A stretch of DNA of 47,727 nt from Bacillota bacterium. GTDB lineage: Bacteria; Bacillota; Limnochordia; DTU087. The position numbers and the translations under genes were made by a program. The DNA lies in the NCBI GenBank assembly GCA_012518315.1, contig JAAYSL010000031.1, positions 1 to 47,727 on the forward strand. The letters run 5' to 3'. The notes under the pieces were generated by a model. The model was not told where the DNA came from. It saw only the letters and a list, made by a program, of their open reading frames with translations, and made no database searches. This document shows, in pieces, positions 1 through 8,431 of the stretch (within the stretch, counting starts at the first letter, position 1; every line of letters starts with the position of its first letter).

Positions 1-6
1 ACGAAG

Positions 7-378
7 ATGATTAGCCAAACTGTGCATATGGGTTTGCTCTTTGATTTCTATGGTCAGCTCTTGACTGATAAACAGCGCCTGTTCTTTTCCCTATACCATC
101 AGGATGATCTGTCTTTGGGCGAGATCGCCGAGCAGTATGGTGTAACCCGGCAGGCCGTCTATGATACTCTTCGTCGCTCGCAAAACACCCTCATGGATTT
201 CGAAGAGAAGCTCGGACTAATCAAACGATCGGGAAAACAACGGGTGCAGTTAGAGATGATTCAAACAAAGCTTGCGGATCTAGGGAAGATGTTGTCCCAC
301 GAGAAGGCAAGCGGGGCTTGGCAAGAGCAGCTGGCCGAGCTAGAGAATCTGGTGGCGCAAGTGATCGAGGATATATAG
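7..378 (+). CDS. ylxM: YlxM/UPF0122 family helix-turn-helix protein of the SRP operon
   Basis: Small DNA-binding-like protein of the YlxM (UPF0122) family, which is encoded next to ffh in Bacillota and is thought to modulate the signal recognition particle or its operon. The N-terminal half carries the family pattern: FDFYGQLLTDKQ, then SLGEIAEQYGVTRQAVYD, which is a sigma-region-4-like helix-turn-helix at about residues 36-60. The C-terminal half is predicted coiled coil. At 123 aa it is near the usual family length of about 110 aa. The first ATG is at 7, but the ATG at 28 (giving MGLLFDFYGQ) fits the family start as well, and the window begins too close upstream to judge the ribosome binding site. 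The neighbour ffh follows after 75 bases, the classical order. Family assignment is firm; the molecular role is not well established. Confidence 0.9.
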   Translation: MISQTVHMGLLFDFYGQLLTDKQRLFFSLYHQDDLSLGEIAEQYGVTRQAVYDTLRRSQNTLMDFEEKLGLIKRSGKQRVQLEMIQTKLADLGKMLSHEKASGAWQEQLAELENLVAQVIEDI

Positions 379-453
379 ATCTTCCACCTCTCGGATAGGA
401 AGCTGTGTGGGCGGGATCTGCCCCAAGTAGATTATGGTTAGGGAGGGCCCAGG

Positions 454-1803
454 ATGGCGGTTTTCGGTAATCTAGCAGACAAACTCCAAAGGACACTGGG
501 AAAGCTCCGGGGGAAGGGTAAGTTAACTGAACAAGATGTCAAAGAGGCCCTGCGAGAGGTGCGGTTGGCCCTTCTAGAGGCTGATGTAAACTTCAAAGTG
601 GTAGGGGAGTTTACGGCTCGGGTGCGTGAGCGAGCAGTGGGGCAGGAAGTTATGGCTTCACTGACACCGGCTCATCAGGTGATTAAGATCGTGCATGAGG
701 AGCTCACCGAGCTAATGGGAGGCACTCAAAGTAAGCTGGAATTGGCCTCTAAACCACCGACGGTTGTGATGTTGGTGGGATTGCAGGGGGCGGGAAAGAC
801 AACCAGCGCAGCTAAGCTCGCCAACCTACTGCGCAAACAAGGGCACCGTCCCCTTTTGGTGGCAGGAGACGTTTACAGGCCAGCAGCTATCAAGCAGCTC
901 CAGGTCTTGGGAGAGCAATTGCAGGCCCCAGTGTTCACTCTGGGGGATCAAGTAAGCCCTGTGGATATTGCTAAAGCCTCTGTGGAACACGCCAGGCGCC
1001 ATGCCAATGATATTGTGCTTTTGGATACTGCCGGTAGATTGCACATCAATGAGGAGCTCATGGCAGAGCTTGAGACCATTGATCAAGCTGTATCACCAAA
1101 ACAGGTGTTGTTGGTGGTAGATGCCATGACCGGTCAGGATGCTCTGAATGTTGCCAACAGTTTCAATGAAAACCTGGATATCGATGGAATCATTCTGACC
1201 AAACTAGATGGTGATGCTCGAGGCGGTGCAGCCTTATCTGTTAAGGCAGTTACTGGAAAACCGATTAAGTTTGCCGCTACTGGTGAAAAGCTTGATGCCT
1301 TAGAGCCATTTTACCCCGACCGAATGGCTTCTCGCATCTTGGGTATGGGAGATGTTCTGACCTTGATCGAAAGGGCTGAAGCCCAGATCGATGAGGAGAA
1401 GGCTCGGGAGATGGCAGACAAACTCCGGACTGCCGATTTCACCTTTGAAGATTTCCTTGATCAGCTTGAACAGGTAAGAAAGATGGGGCCACTAGATCAG
1501 CTTTTGGATATGCTGCCAGGAGTCCCAGGCATGAAGGGCCTGCAAGGGATGCAGGTAGATGAGAAACAGTTCAGCCAAGTGGAAGCCATCGTTAGATCAA
1601 TGACAGTAGAGGAGCGCTTGCGCCCGGAGATTATTGATGGCAGCCGGAAACGGCGCATCGCCAATGGCAGTGGTACCAAGGTGCAGGATGTAAACAGATT
1701 GCTTAAGCAATTTAGCCAAACCCGTCAGATGTTGCGACAATTGGGAGCCTTGGACAAGAAGGCGCGCCGCAAGCGGGGAGGCCCCTTTGGTCTGTTTCGT
1801 TAG
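454..1803 (+). CDS. ffh: Signal recognition particle protein Ffh (SRP54)
   Basis: SRP GTPase that binds 4.5S/scRNA and signal sequences of nascent chains and delivers ribosomes to FtsY at the membrane. Visible parts are the N domain (residues 1-100), the G domain with GLQGAGKTT at 109-117 (G1), DTAGR at 191-195 (G3) and TKLDGDARGGAA at 249-260 (G4 plus closing motif), and the methionine-rich M domain from about 325. The M domain contains the finger loop (MLPGVPGMKGLQGM) and the RNA-binding helix-turn-helix around SMTVEERLRPEIIDGSRKRR. The length of 449 aa is normal. The ATG at 454 is preceded by GGGAGGG. The gene stands directly downstream of ylxM, as in most Bacillota. Confidence 0.98.
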   Translation: MAVFGNLADKLQRTLGKLRGKGKLTEQDVKEALREVRLALLEADVNFKVVGEFTARVRERAVGQEVMASLTPAHQVIKIVHEELTELMGGTQSKLELASKPPTVVMLVGLQGAGKTTSAAKLANLLRKQGHRPLLVAGDVYRPAAIKQLQVLGEQLQAPVFTLGDQVSPVDIAKASVEHARRHANDIVLLDTAGRLHINEELMAELETIDQAVSPKQVLLVVDAMTGQDALNVANSFNENLDIDGIILTKLDGDARGGAALSVKAVTGKPIKFAATGEKLDALEPFYPDRMASRILGMGDVLTLIERAEAQIDEEKAREMADKLRTADFTFEDFLDQLEQVRKMGPLDQLLDMLPGVPGMKGLQGMQVDEKQFSQVEAIVRSMTVEERLRPEIIDGSRKRRIANGSGTKVQDVNRLLKQFSQTRQMLRQLGALDKKARRKRGGPFGLFR

Positions 1804-1943
1804 ACCAAGGCTATCCAGATGATAACCAAGGATCGCTACACGACCAGACAGGCGAGACTCGGTTAATCACTGAGCGGCAAAGGGAGTATGGCTCTCTGGG
1901 CCCTCAGCATAGACAAAACTAGGAAGGGAGGAGGTTCTACTTT

Positions 1944-2219
1944 ATGGCTGTAAGGATTCGTCTTAAGAGAATGGGTGCCAAAAAAAGGCCTTTTTATCGA
2001 CTGGTGGTAGCTGATTCACGAGCGGCCCGAGATGGTAGATTTATCGACACTTTGGGCTATTATGACCCCTTGGAAGAACCGGCGAAAATCGTGGTTGATG
2101 AAGAAAAGGCCATTGATTGGCTGCAAAAAGGTGCCCAGCCCTCGGATACCGCCAAGTACCTGCTTACCAAAGTGGGAGTCATGGACAAGTTCACGGCATT
2201 GCGCAAAGAGGCGCAGTAG
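1944..2219 (+). CDS. rpsP: 30S ribosomal protein S16
   Basis: Small-subunit ribosomal protein S16, an assembly protein of the 30S body. The N-terminus [19 protein letters not shown] followed by [22 protein letters not shown] is the family signature, and 91 aa is the usual length. The start ATG is preceded by an AGGAGG ribosome binding site. The 140 bases between ffh and this gene contain no gene or clear hairpin that I can see, and may hold a promoter or leader. It opens a compact rpsP-khpA-ylqD-rimM-trmD-rplS group. Confidence 0.98.
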   Translation: MAVRIRLKRMGAKKRPFYRLVVADSRAARDGRFIDTLGYYDPLEEPAKIVVDEEKAIDWLQKGAQPSDTAKYLLTKVGVMDKFTALRKEAQ

Positions 2220-2231
2220 GAGGGCATCAAA

Positions 2232-2462
2232 ATGAAGGAACTTGTTGAGTTTATTGCAAAAGCTCTGGTTGACGAGCCGGAGGCAGTTCAGGTGAGCCAA
2301 GTGGAAGGCGAGAGATCCTTGATTCTAGAGTTGCGGGTGGCACCAGATGATATGGGTAAAGTCATCGGCAAACAGGGGCGGATTGCCAAGGCCATTCGTA
2401 CAGTGGTAAAGGCGGCGGCCACTAAAGAAGGCAAAATGGTTCACGTGGAGATTATCGACTAG
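2232..2462 (+). CDS. khpA: KH-domain RNA-binding protein KhpA (YlqC)
   Basis: A small single-KH-domain protein of 76 aa. The GxxG loop is present as [13 protein letters not shown] (GKQG at residues 46-49), which contacts single-stranded RNA in KH folds. In Bacillota, KhpA pairs with KhpB and influences cell-division and cell-envelope gene expression through RNA binding; that role is from family knowledge. The gene lies 12 bases after rpsP and before ylqD and rimM, its conserved place, which suggests co-transcription with ribosomal genes. The start is supported by a GGAGGG site just upstream. Confidence 0.95.
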   Translation: MKELVEFIAKALVDEPEAVQVSQVEGERSLILELRVAPDDMGKVIGKQGRIAKAIRTVVKAAATKEGKMVHVEIID

Positions 2463-2523
2463 CTCGGTAGACTTTGTCCTCGGTGGGGTTTGCTGCTGCT
2501 ACTGGTTTCGGGGAGGTGATGGC

Positions 2524-2946
2524 ATGGACAAAATCACCATCAATCGACCAGTTGTTTGGAAAGCTGTGGTTACTGACCAGTTAAGAAAAGAGTTAGGTCA
2601 GGAATTGGAGCGGGCCATCAACCGTTTAGATATGGAGATTCAACAGTTAGAGTTTCAAGCTAAGCGGGTTCTTCCGGATCTAGAAAGGCAGAACCTAAAG
2701 CGAGCCATGGATATGCGCCAACAGCTCGAGGATGAGAAGCAGAAACGCCGTCAAGCCCGGGAACGTCTGGCTGAGCAGATGCAGGATGTAGCTAATCTGG
2801 AGACAGGTGAAGAGATAGCCCGAGGCACATTGGAGGGCTTAACGGATGTCTCTGTTGGAGATGACCTTACGAGAATACTCTATGCGGAGATAGTCACCAA
2901 AGATGGCATAGTAGTGGAACTTAGGGAAGGAAGACTCAAGCCGTGA
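2524..2946 (+). CDS. ylqD: YlqD family protein
   Basis: A member of the YlqD family (conserved in Bacillota, function unknown). It has an N-terminal segment (ITINRPVVWKAVVTDQLRKE), a long heptad-rich helix at about residues 25-95 that should form a coiled coil, and a small C-terminal beta region ending in DGIVVELREGRLKP. At 140 aa the length is typical. The ATG follows a strong GGGGAGGTGAT ribosome binding site. The stop codon overlaps the GTG start of rimM (GTGA), so translational coupling is likely. The coiled-coil shape and position hint at a role near ribosome maturation, but this is inference only. Confidence 0.88.
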   Translation: MDKITINRPVVWKAVVTDQLRKELGQELERAINRLDMEIQQLEFQAKRVLPDLERQNLKRAMDMRQQLEDEKQKRRQARERLAEQMQDVANLETGEEIARGTLEGLTDVSVGDDLTRILYAEIVTKDGIVVELREGRLKP

Positions 2947-3473
2947 AGGATGCAAGGGATTGGGTGGTCATTGGTGAGATCACCAGACCCCATGGCATCA
3001 AGGGTGCTGTGAGGGTGACCGTGCATACCGACTATCCAGAGCGCTTTGATTCTCTGTCCCAGGTGTATATCATGCCAGCAGGTGGTGGTTTGCCTCGGGA
3101 AGTGAGCTTTGCTCTAGTCGGACGCCACAAACAACAGCTGATTTGTTGCCTTGAAGACGTCTCGTCCCGGGAGGCGGCAGAAAAGCTTAGAGGAATGCTG
3201 CTAGTGATTCCCAGGGATGAAGCGATCAAGTTACCCCCAGACCACTATTATATCTTTGAACTTGTGGGCCTTGCTGTTTATACTGAAGATGGCAAACACC
3301 TGGGAAGGCTAAAAGAAGTGCTACAGCCTGGGGCCAATGACGTCTATATTGTAGAAGCCGAGGCTTTAGATCGTGAGATCTTACTACCGGCCATCAAAGA
3401 TGTGATCATCTCGGTAGACCTTGCCAAAGGCCAAATGTTGGTTAGGCTACTCCCGGGGTTATTGGATTTGTAG
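2943..3473 (+). CDS. rimM: 16S rRNA processing protein RimM
   Basis: Ribosome maturation factor that binds S19 and helps assemble the 30S head. Residues 7-95 form the RimM N-terminal barrel (WVVIGEITRPHGIKGAVRV, with the conserved G-x-HGIKG signature). Residues 100-172 form the PRC-barrel, with the family pattern PDHYYIFELVGLAVYTEDG and LLPAIKDVIISVDL. The length of 176 aa is typical. The gene starts with GTG overlapping the ylqD stop by four bases. trmD follows 17 bases later, the usual pair. Confidence 0.97.
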   Translation: MKDARDWVVIGEITRPHGIKGAVRVTVHTDYPERFDSLSQVYIMPAGGGLPREVSFALVGRHKQQLICCLEDVSSREAAEKLRGMLLVIPRDEAIKLPPDHYYIFELVGLAVYTEDGKHLGRLKEVLQPGANDVYIVEAEALDREILLPAIKDVIISVDLAKGQMLVRLLPGLLDL

Positions 3474-3490
3474 CGGGAGGTGCCAAACTA

Positions 3491-4243
3491 ATGCGGATTG
3501 ATGTACTCACATTGTTTCCGGAGATGTTTCAAGGTCCTTTAGAGACCAGTATCATTGGGCGGGCCCAAGCTGCTGGAATTGTCGATATACAGCTTTGGAA
3601 TATCCGGGATTTTGCAACTGACCGACACCGGCAAGTAGATGATTATCCCTTTGGTGGGGGAGCGGGCATGGTGATGAAGCCCGAACCGGTATTTCGGGCT
3701 GTTAGGCATGTGCTAGGCGAGGATGCGGCTCCGGTAATCCTCATGACACCCCAAGGTGAGGTGTTTAGCCATCAATTGGCAGAGAAGCTAGCTAAGGAGA
3801 AACGGTTGCTGCTGATTTGCGGCCACTATGAAGGGCTCGATGAACGGATCCGGGAGCATCTGGTGACTAAGCAGATCTCCATTGGTGACTACGTGTTAAC
3901 AGGAGGAGAGCTGCCAGCCATGGTAGTGATTGACGCCGTGGTGCGATTCCTGCCTGGGGCTTTGGGGGAGGCTACTGCGGTCTGGACAGATTCCTTTGCC
4001 CAGGGGCTTTTGGAATATCCCCAATATACGCGGCCCCGGGGTTTTGAAGGCATGGAGGTACCCGAAGTCCTGCTGAGCGGAGATCATCAGAGGATTGCCG
4101 ACTGGCGACGTCGGGAGTCATTGCGGAGAACTTGGCAACAACGTCCAGATCTCATTGCCAAGCTAGATCTTGACGAAAGAGATCGGGAGCTATTGGCAGC
4201 CATTCAACAAGAACAGAACAAATCTGATAATAGGTTGGACTAG
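3491..4243 (+). CDS. trmD: tRNA (guanine-37-N1)-methyltransferase TrmD
   Basis: SPOUT-class methyltransferase that makes m1G37 next to the anticodon, preventing +1 frameshifts, with S-adenosylmethionine as donor. The N-terminus [13 protein letters not shown] is the family start. The deep trefoil knot that binds the cofactor is seen as [11 protein letters not shown] (about 109-119) and [11 protein letters not shown] (130-140). The probable general base is Asp167 in WTDSF, followed by QYTRP and the C-terminal RNA-binding helices. The length of 250 aa is standard. It is an essential gene of the rimM-trmD-rplS group. Confidence 0.98.
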   Translation: MRIDVLTLFPEMFQGPLETSIIGRAQAAGIVDIQLWNIRDFATDRHRQVDDYPFGGGAGMVMKPEPVFRAVRHVLGEDAAPVILMTPQGEVFSHQLAEKLAKEKRLLLICGHYEGLDERIREHLVTKQISIGDYVLTGGELPAMVVIDAVVRFLPGALGEATAVWTDSFAQGLLEYPQYTRPRGFEGMEVPEVLLSGDHQRIADWRRRESLRRTWQQRPDLIAKLDLDERDRELLAAIQQEQNKSDNRLD

Positions 4244-4269
4244 GCTGGAAAGAAGGGAGGCAGAAAGCC

Positions 4270-4617
4270 ATGGATATCCTACAAGTCATTGAGAATGAGC
4301 AGCTGAAGACGGATATTCCCGAATTCCGACCAGGAGATACCGTGAGAGTTCATGTTAAGGTCGTGGAAGCCGAGCGGGAACGGATTCAGGTTTTTGAAGG
4401 TGTCGTGATTGCCCGCTCCGGTGGTGGTGTAAGGGAAACCTTTACTGTGAGGAAGGTTACACAGGGAGTGGGTGTAGAAAGGACGTTCCCGTTACATTCA
4501 CCGCGGGTAGACAGAATCGAGGTCGTGCGCCGGGGTCGAGTGCGGCGGGCGAAGCTGTATTATTTGCGTCAGCGAGTGGGTAAGGCGGCTCGAATTAGGG
4601 AGAGGCGCAGTTGGTAA
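4270..4617 (+). CDS. rplS: 50S ribosomal protein L19
   Basis: Large-subunit protein at the 30S-50S interface. Family hallmarks are [22 protein letters not shown] near the start, [31 protein letters not shown], and the basic C-terminus [19 protein letters not shown]. The length of 115 aa is normal. It is the last gene of the rpsP-to-rplS group, since a strong intrinsic terminator follows 16 bases after the stop. Confidence 0.98.
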   Translation: MDILQVIENEQLKTDIPEFRPGDTVRVHVKVVEAERERIQVFEGVVIARSGGGVRETFTVRKVTQGVGVERTFPLHSPRVDRIEVVRRGRVRRAKLYYLRQRVGKAARIRERRSW

Positions 4618-4632
4618 AATCGCTGCAGAAGG

Positions 4633-4661
4633 AAAAAAGGGACTAGGGTAGTCCCTTTTTT
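4633..4661 (+). terminator. Intrinsic terminator after rplS
   Basis: A perfect 13-bp inverted repeat with a three-base loop: AAAAAAGGGACTA at 4633-4645 pairs with TAGTCCCTTTTTT at 4649-4661. The right arm ends in six T residues. It should end the ribosomal-protein/tRNA-modification transcript before lepB. Confidence 0.93.
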
Positions 4662-4687
4662 CAGCAATTTACCGTTGAAGGGAGCAC

Positions 4688-5236
4688 ATGGAAATGGTTG
4701 CAGAGAAGTCAGAGCTGCGCGAATATCTAGAGGCCTTCGGTATCGCCATCGTTCTGGCCTTATTCATTATTACCTTTATCGCCCAATCGTTCGTAGTTCA
4801 GGGACGTTCCATGGAACCAACCCTACACAATGGTCAGCGGCTTTTGGTTGACAAACTAACCTATCGATTTCGACCTCCTGCCGCCGGAGAGATAGTGGTC
4901 TTCCGCTATCCTGCCGATCCCAGACGCAAGTTTATTAAGCGAATTATCGGAACACCTGGTGACGAAGTCATGATCAGGGATACCGTAGTTTATGTCAATG
5001 GCAAACCGCTGGATGAGCCCTATATTAATGCACCTACATATGGCGATTGGGGGCCACGTAAGGTTCCGGCGGGCCGATACTTTGTTCTGGGAGATAATCG
5101 CAATAACAGCGATGACAGTCGATTTCCCGATGTGGGTTTTGTTGATCGCAGCTTGCTGATGGGTAGAGCAATAGCTAGCTATTGGCCTGTAGGAACGATG
5201 GGGATTATTCGTGTACCAGAGTCTTTTGGTAGATAG
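4688..5236 (+). CDS. lepB: Signal peptidase I
   Basis: Type I signal peptidase (S26 family) that cleaves signal peptides of exported preproteins outside the membrane. It has a single N-terminal membrane segment (about residues 16-36), as in SipS-type enzymes of Gram-positive bacteria. The catalytic serine is Ser41 in QGRSMEPTL, and the general-base lysine is Lys84 in FIKRIIGTPGD. Box E, GDNRNNSDDSR, lies at 135-145. The length of 182 aa matches SipS. The gene begins 27 bases after the rplS terminator, so it must rely on readthrough or a nearby promoter I could not define. Confidence 0.96.
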   Translation: MEMVAEKSELREYLEAFGIAIVLALFIITFIAQSFVVQGRSMEPTLHNGQRLLVDKLTYRFRPPAAGEIVVFRYPADPRRKFIKRIIGTPGDEVMIRDTVVYVNGKPLDEPYINAPTYGDWGPRKVPAGRYFVLGDNRNNSDDSRFPDVGFVDRSLLMGRAIASYWPVGTMGIIRVPESFGR

Positions 5237-5268
5237 TCTGCAATGTAATACGTGGAAGGAATGCAAAG

Positions 5269-6129
5269 ATGATGCAGGTCAATATTCAGTGGTATCCCGG
5301 CCATATGGCCAAGACCAAACGGGAGCTACGGGAGAACCTAGCCGTAGTTGACATGGTCCTAGAGGTAAGGGATGCCCGCATCCCTTCAAGCAGCCATAAT
5401 ACCGATTTGGCTAAGCTAGTTGCAGGTAAGCCTGTGATCACTATCCTAGCTAAGGCAGATCTTGCCGTGCCAGAGCTTACCGCTGCCTGGCAACAAGCCC
5501 TGGAGAAAGAGAGACTGCCCACGGTGGCCATGGATCTAGGGTCCGGTCAGGGCCAGAGAGAACTGGAAAAAATGATCAGCTCCCAACATCAGGCAGTTAG
5601 CCAGCGGTTACAAAAACGAGGTAGGCAAAGGCGGAGCTTGCGTGGGTTAGTTGTTGGTGTGCCTAATGTAGGAAAATCCACTTTAATCAATCGCCTGGCT
5701 AAACGCCGAGTAGCCAGAACCGGTGCTGAGCCCGGTGTGACCCGGGGAAAGCAGTGGGTGCGAGTAGGTGATTGGCTGCAGCTGATGGATGTACCAGGAG
5801 TGCTTTGGCCCAAATTCGAAGATCCCCATACTGGCTTTTACCTAGCTATCACTGGGGCAATTAGTGATGATGTTTTTGATTATGTGAGGGTCAGCTGGCT
5901 GCTGGCGGAACTTATCGCTAAAGAGCGTCCTCGGGCTCTTCAAGATAGGTATGACCTAGATACCCTGCCCCAAGGTGGGGCAGCCACCTTGGAAGCTATT
6001 GGCAGGCGGCGAGGCTTTCTTTTGTCTGGTGGTCGCATTGACGGGGAGAAAGCCGCCTTGCTTCTGCTTAGGGAATTTCGTCAAGGCCTACTTGGCCCCT
6101 TCACCCTCGATTTGCCCCCGAATTTCTAG
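5269..6129 (+). CDS. rbgA: Ribosome biogenesis GTPase RbgA (YlqF)
   Basis: Circularly permuted GTPase needed for late assembly of the 50S subunit. The N-terminus has the family pattern QWYPGHMAKTKREL. Motifs occur in permuted order: the G4 position as AKADL at 61-65, then GVPNVGKST (G1) at 130-138, and DVPG (G3) at 174-177, followed by GVLWPKFED and the C-terminal AmiR/NasR-like domain. The length of 286 aa is typical. The odd point is G4: the usual Asn of NKxD is Ala (codon GCT), although Lys and Asp are kept. The start at 5269 has a second ATG immediately after it. The gene sits between lepB and rnhB as in Bacillus. Confidence 0.95.
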   Translation: MMQVNIQWYPGHMAKTKRELRENLAVVDMVLEVRDARIPSSSHNTDLAKLVAGKPVITILAKADLAVPELTAAWQQALEKERLPTVAMDLGSGQGQRELEKMISSQHQAVSQRLQKRGRQRRSLRGLVVGVPNVGKSTLINRLAKRRVARTGAEPGVTRGKQWVRVGDWLQLMDVPGVLWPKFEDPHTGFYLAITGAISDDVFDYVRVSWLLAELIAKERPRALQDRYDLDTLPQGGAATLEAIGRRRGFLLSGGRIDGEKAALLLLREFRQGLLGPFTLDLPPNF

Positions 6130-6136
6130 GAAATAC

Positions 6137-6178
6137 TTGACAATTTGTCACTTCCAGCAGGGAAGTGTTGGATATAAT
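6137..6178 (+). promoter_or_regulatory. Possible promoter/operator region upstream of rnhB
   Basis: A consensus TTGACA (6137-6142) and a consensus TATAAT (6173-6178) are separated by 30 bases, too far for an ordinary sigma-A promoter. TTGTCA at 6145-6150 gives a 22-base spacer. Between them is a perfect 7-bp inverted repeat, CACTTCC at 6149-6155 and GGAAGTG at 6161-6167. The layout could be an activator-dependent promoter or an operator, or two half-promoters by chance. Support is weak. Confidence 0.35.
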
Positions 6179-6212
6179 CGAATAGAAAAAAGGATGAGGA
6201 CAGTGTTGTCTT

Positions 6213-6923
6213 TTGGGTGATACAATGTTGGCTGAAGAAAGGTGGCAACAAGAAGCCGTTGCCCGAAGCAAGCGACTTTATCGGTTTAGGCGAGTACTGT
6301 ATAAGCGCGGCTACCACACCATAAGCGGCATCGATGAAGCAGGCAGGGGGCCTTTAGCTGGGCCGGTGGTGGCCGCGGCGGTGATACTCCCCCCAGGGGT
6401 CGCTCCTTTCGGTCTTAATGATTCGAAACAGCTGACCCAGATCCGTAGGGAAAAGCTTTACTCAAAGATTCAGGAAGAAGCTGTGGCTATTGGCGTTGGC
6501 ATGGCCGAGCCGCAGGAGATCGATAGCATGAATATCCACAAGGCCACCTTAGCGGCCATGTATCGAGCGGTGGCGGCATTATCACCACTACCGGATTTTT
6601 GTCTAGTGGATGGCAGGTTTGCCATTCCGGGACTGTCTAGCCCCCAACGGGCCATTGTGGCTGGTGACAGCCGCTCAGATGTAGTGGCTGCAGCCTCAAT
6701 CATCGCCAAGGTTACCCGGGATCGCCTGTTAGTGGAGCTAGACAGTACATATCCGCTTTATGGTTTTGCTAAACACAAAGGTTACCCAACTAAGCAGCAC
6801 TTGCAGGCACTGAAAGAGTACGGCCCTTGCCCTATACATCGGTATTCCTATGCCCCGGTGCGGCTGGCAGGGCTCGATGCTACTTTGGCAAGAGGTGATA
6901 GTCATAAAGATCGTACGGGTTGA
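6213..6923 (+). CDS. rnhB: Ribonuclease HII
   Basis: Type 2 RNase H that nicks RNA in RNA/DNA hybrids and starts removal of single ribonucleotides from DNA. The catalytic core is clear: GIDEAGRGPLAGPV with Asp41-Glu42, LVDG with Asp133, GDSRSDVVAAASIIAKVTRD, and HKGYPTKQH. About 38 residues precede the core, somewhat like the N-extended Bacillota enzymes. The longest reading starts with TTG at 6213; an in-frame ATG at 6225 is an alternative. The 3' end overlaps the beginning of the HD-GYP gene, which implies coupling. Confidence 0.95.
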   Translation: MGDTMLAEERWQQEAVARSKRLYRFRRVLYKRGYHTISGIDEAGRGPLAGPVVAAAVILPPGVAPFGLNDSKQLTQIRREKLYSKIQEEAVAIGVGMAEPQEIDSMNIHKATLAAMYRAVAALSPLPDFCLVDGRFAIPGLSSPQRAIVAGDSRSDVVAAASIIAKVTRDRLLVELDSTYPLYGFAKHKGYPTKQHLQALKEYGPCPIHRYSYAPVRLAGLDATLARGDSHKDRTG

Positions 6924-7953
6924 AAACCTTGAAGCCGGCATGCAGCTTGCCCAGGCGGTTTACAGCGCTGAAGGCAAGATCTTGCTCAATGCAGGAGTCA
7001 TTCTTAAAGATGCTTACATAGCCCGTCTGAAAGCCCTTGGCTTTCCCGCAGTTTATGTTGGCGATCCAAAAGAAGCGGAAGCCATTCCTGAGGTCATCTC
7101 CAGTAATACCAGGCGGCGAGCCATCACCCTGGTTAGAGAGAGCTTTACAGAGATAAAATTCGGTGGAACCCTAAACCTACAACCCATTCAAGAGGTAGTT
7201 AATACTATCGTAGATGAGGTTGTGCTTAGTCGTGAGGTGACCATCGCTCTGACTGATATTCGCCGTCATGATGATTACACTTTTGGCCATTCGGTTAATG
7301 TCTGTGTTCTATCTGTTATGATGGGGATAGCTCTAGAATTGGACGGCCTGACTCTCCGGGAACTGGCCATGGGAGCAATGCTTCATGATGTGGGCAAGAC
7401 CAGGATACCAGATCAGATATTGCTTAAGCCTGCCCGCCTAACACCTAGCGAATGGCAGGAGATGCAACAACATACCCGCTACGGGTTTGAGGTTCTACGG
7501 GGATGTGCCGAGCTATCCACCCGTGCTGCCCATGTGGCGTACCAGCACCATGAACGGATGAATGGTGCTGGCTATCCCCGGGGTCTGGAGGATGATGGTA
7601 TTCACCTGTTTGCTAGAATCGTGGCAGTGGCTGATACCTATGATGCCATGACTTCTGATCGGGTATATCGCAAGGGAGTCACTCCCTTTGAAGCGTTGAA
7701 AACCATTAAATCCTCAAGGACACGGGATCTTGATCCCGGCGTGGTAGACATTTTTTTGGCTAACGTGGTTCCCTATCCACCAGGGTGCAAGGTAAGACTG
7801 GATTCAGGTGAGGTAGGCATGGTTATCGGGTCAAAGGGCCAAGACTCACTGCTTGTCAAGGTCGAGTATGATGCCCTGGGTCGACAGCTTAGAAAACCAA
7901 CTGAGATCGAACTCCGTCGCCATGCAGGTCGGAGGATCACGCAGGTGCTTTAG
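6895..7953 (+). CDS. HD-GYP domain protein, probable cyclic-di-GMP phosphodiesterase
   Basis: Predicted to hydrolyse cyclic di-GMP. An N-terminal region (residues 1-95) with the DUF3391-like start VENLEAGMQLAQAVYS precedes an HD-GYP domain. The domain has His164-Asp165 in LHDVGK, then QHTRYGFEVL, YQHHERMNGAGYP (Gly226-Tyr227-Pro228) and VADTYDAMTSDR. A small C-terminal beta domain follows. I prefer the GTG at 6895, where homology-like sequence starts; it overlaps rnhB by 29 bases. Upstream in-frame ATG codons at 6850 and 6877 lie deeper inside rnhB. It is unusual company for rnhB and yraN. Given the c-di-GMP riboswitch before flgB, it may be one of the enzymes that set the signal level. Substrate preference is inferred. 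Confidence 0.88.
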   Translation: MIVIKIVRVENLEAGMQLAQAVYSAEGKILLNAGVILKDAYIARLKALGFPAVYVGDPKEAEAIPEVISSNTRRRAITLVRESFTEIKFGGTLNLQPIQEVVNTIVDEVVLSREVTIALTDIRRHDDYTFGHSVNVCVLSVMMGIALELDGLTLRELAMGAMLHDVGKTRIPDQILLKPARLTPSEWQEMQQHTRYGFEVLRGCAELSTRAAHVAYQHHERMNGAGYPRGLEDDGIHLFARIVAVADTYDAMTSDRVYRKGVTPFEALKTIKSSRTRDLDPGVVDIFLANVVPYPPGCKVRLDSGEVGMVIGSKGQDSLLVKVEYDALGRQLRKPTEIELRRHAGRRITQVL

Positions 7954-8065
7954 GTTCCTTCAGTGTAAGGTGGGATGCCAAGAAATAGCATGTAAGAGGG
8001 GGAGAAAGGGGGCGATAGACCGCTTCCTTAAGCCTCTGATTTACGGATTAGGTGGTTTGGTTTGC

Positions 8066-8431
8066 ATGAATTCTAGACAGAAAGGTGATCGGTATGAGTT
8101 GATTGCCACCCGTTACCTTTGTAGGCGCGGGTACAAGATCCTCACCCGCCAGTACCGCTGTCCCTATGGTGAAATTGATCTGGTCGCCATGGATGGCAAG
8201 GTTATAGTTTTTGTTGAGGTGAAAGGGCGCCAAAGCACAAGATATGGGCTTGCCCAAGAAGCAGTTGACCGAAGAAAGCAAAGACGTATCTGGCGCTCGG
8301 CCCAGCATTTCCTTTGGTCACAAGGAAAGTCTCAGTACCTTTGTCGTTTTGATGTGATTGCTATCCAGGAACCAATCTTGGGCCAACACGAGATCCAACA
8401 TATCGTGGGGGCCTTTGATGGGTGGGATTGA
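8066..8431 (+). CDS. yraN: YraN/UPF0102 family endonuclease-like protein
   Basis: A 121-aa protein of the UPF0102 family, which has a restriction-endonuclease-like fold and unclear function. The fold's acidic cluster is visible: GEIDLVAMDGKVIVFVEVKGR includes the conserved E-x-D and V-E-V-K pattern, with Q-A-V-D-R-R-K-Q downstream. The reading frame is open for 71 more codons upstream, but the ATG at 8066, giving MNSRQKGDRYE, matches where the family begins and has a GGTGG-type site before it. The 112 bases between the HD-GYP gene and this start show nothing I can identify. In Bacillota it commonly lies between rnhB and the comM-like gene, as here. Confidence 0.92.
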   Translation: MNSRQKGDRYELIATRYLCRRGYKILTRQYRCPYGEIDLVAMDGKVIVFVEVKGRQSTRYGLAQEAVDRRKQRRIWRSAQHFLWSQGKSQYLCRFDVIAIQEPILGQHEIQHIVGAFDGWD

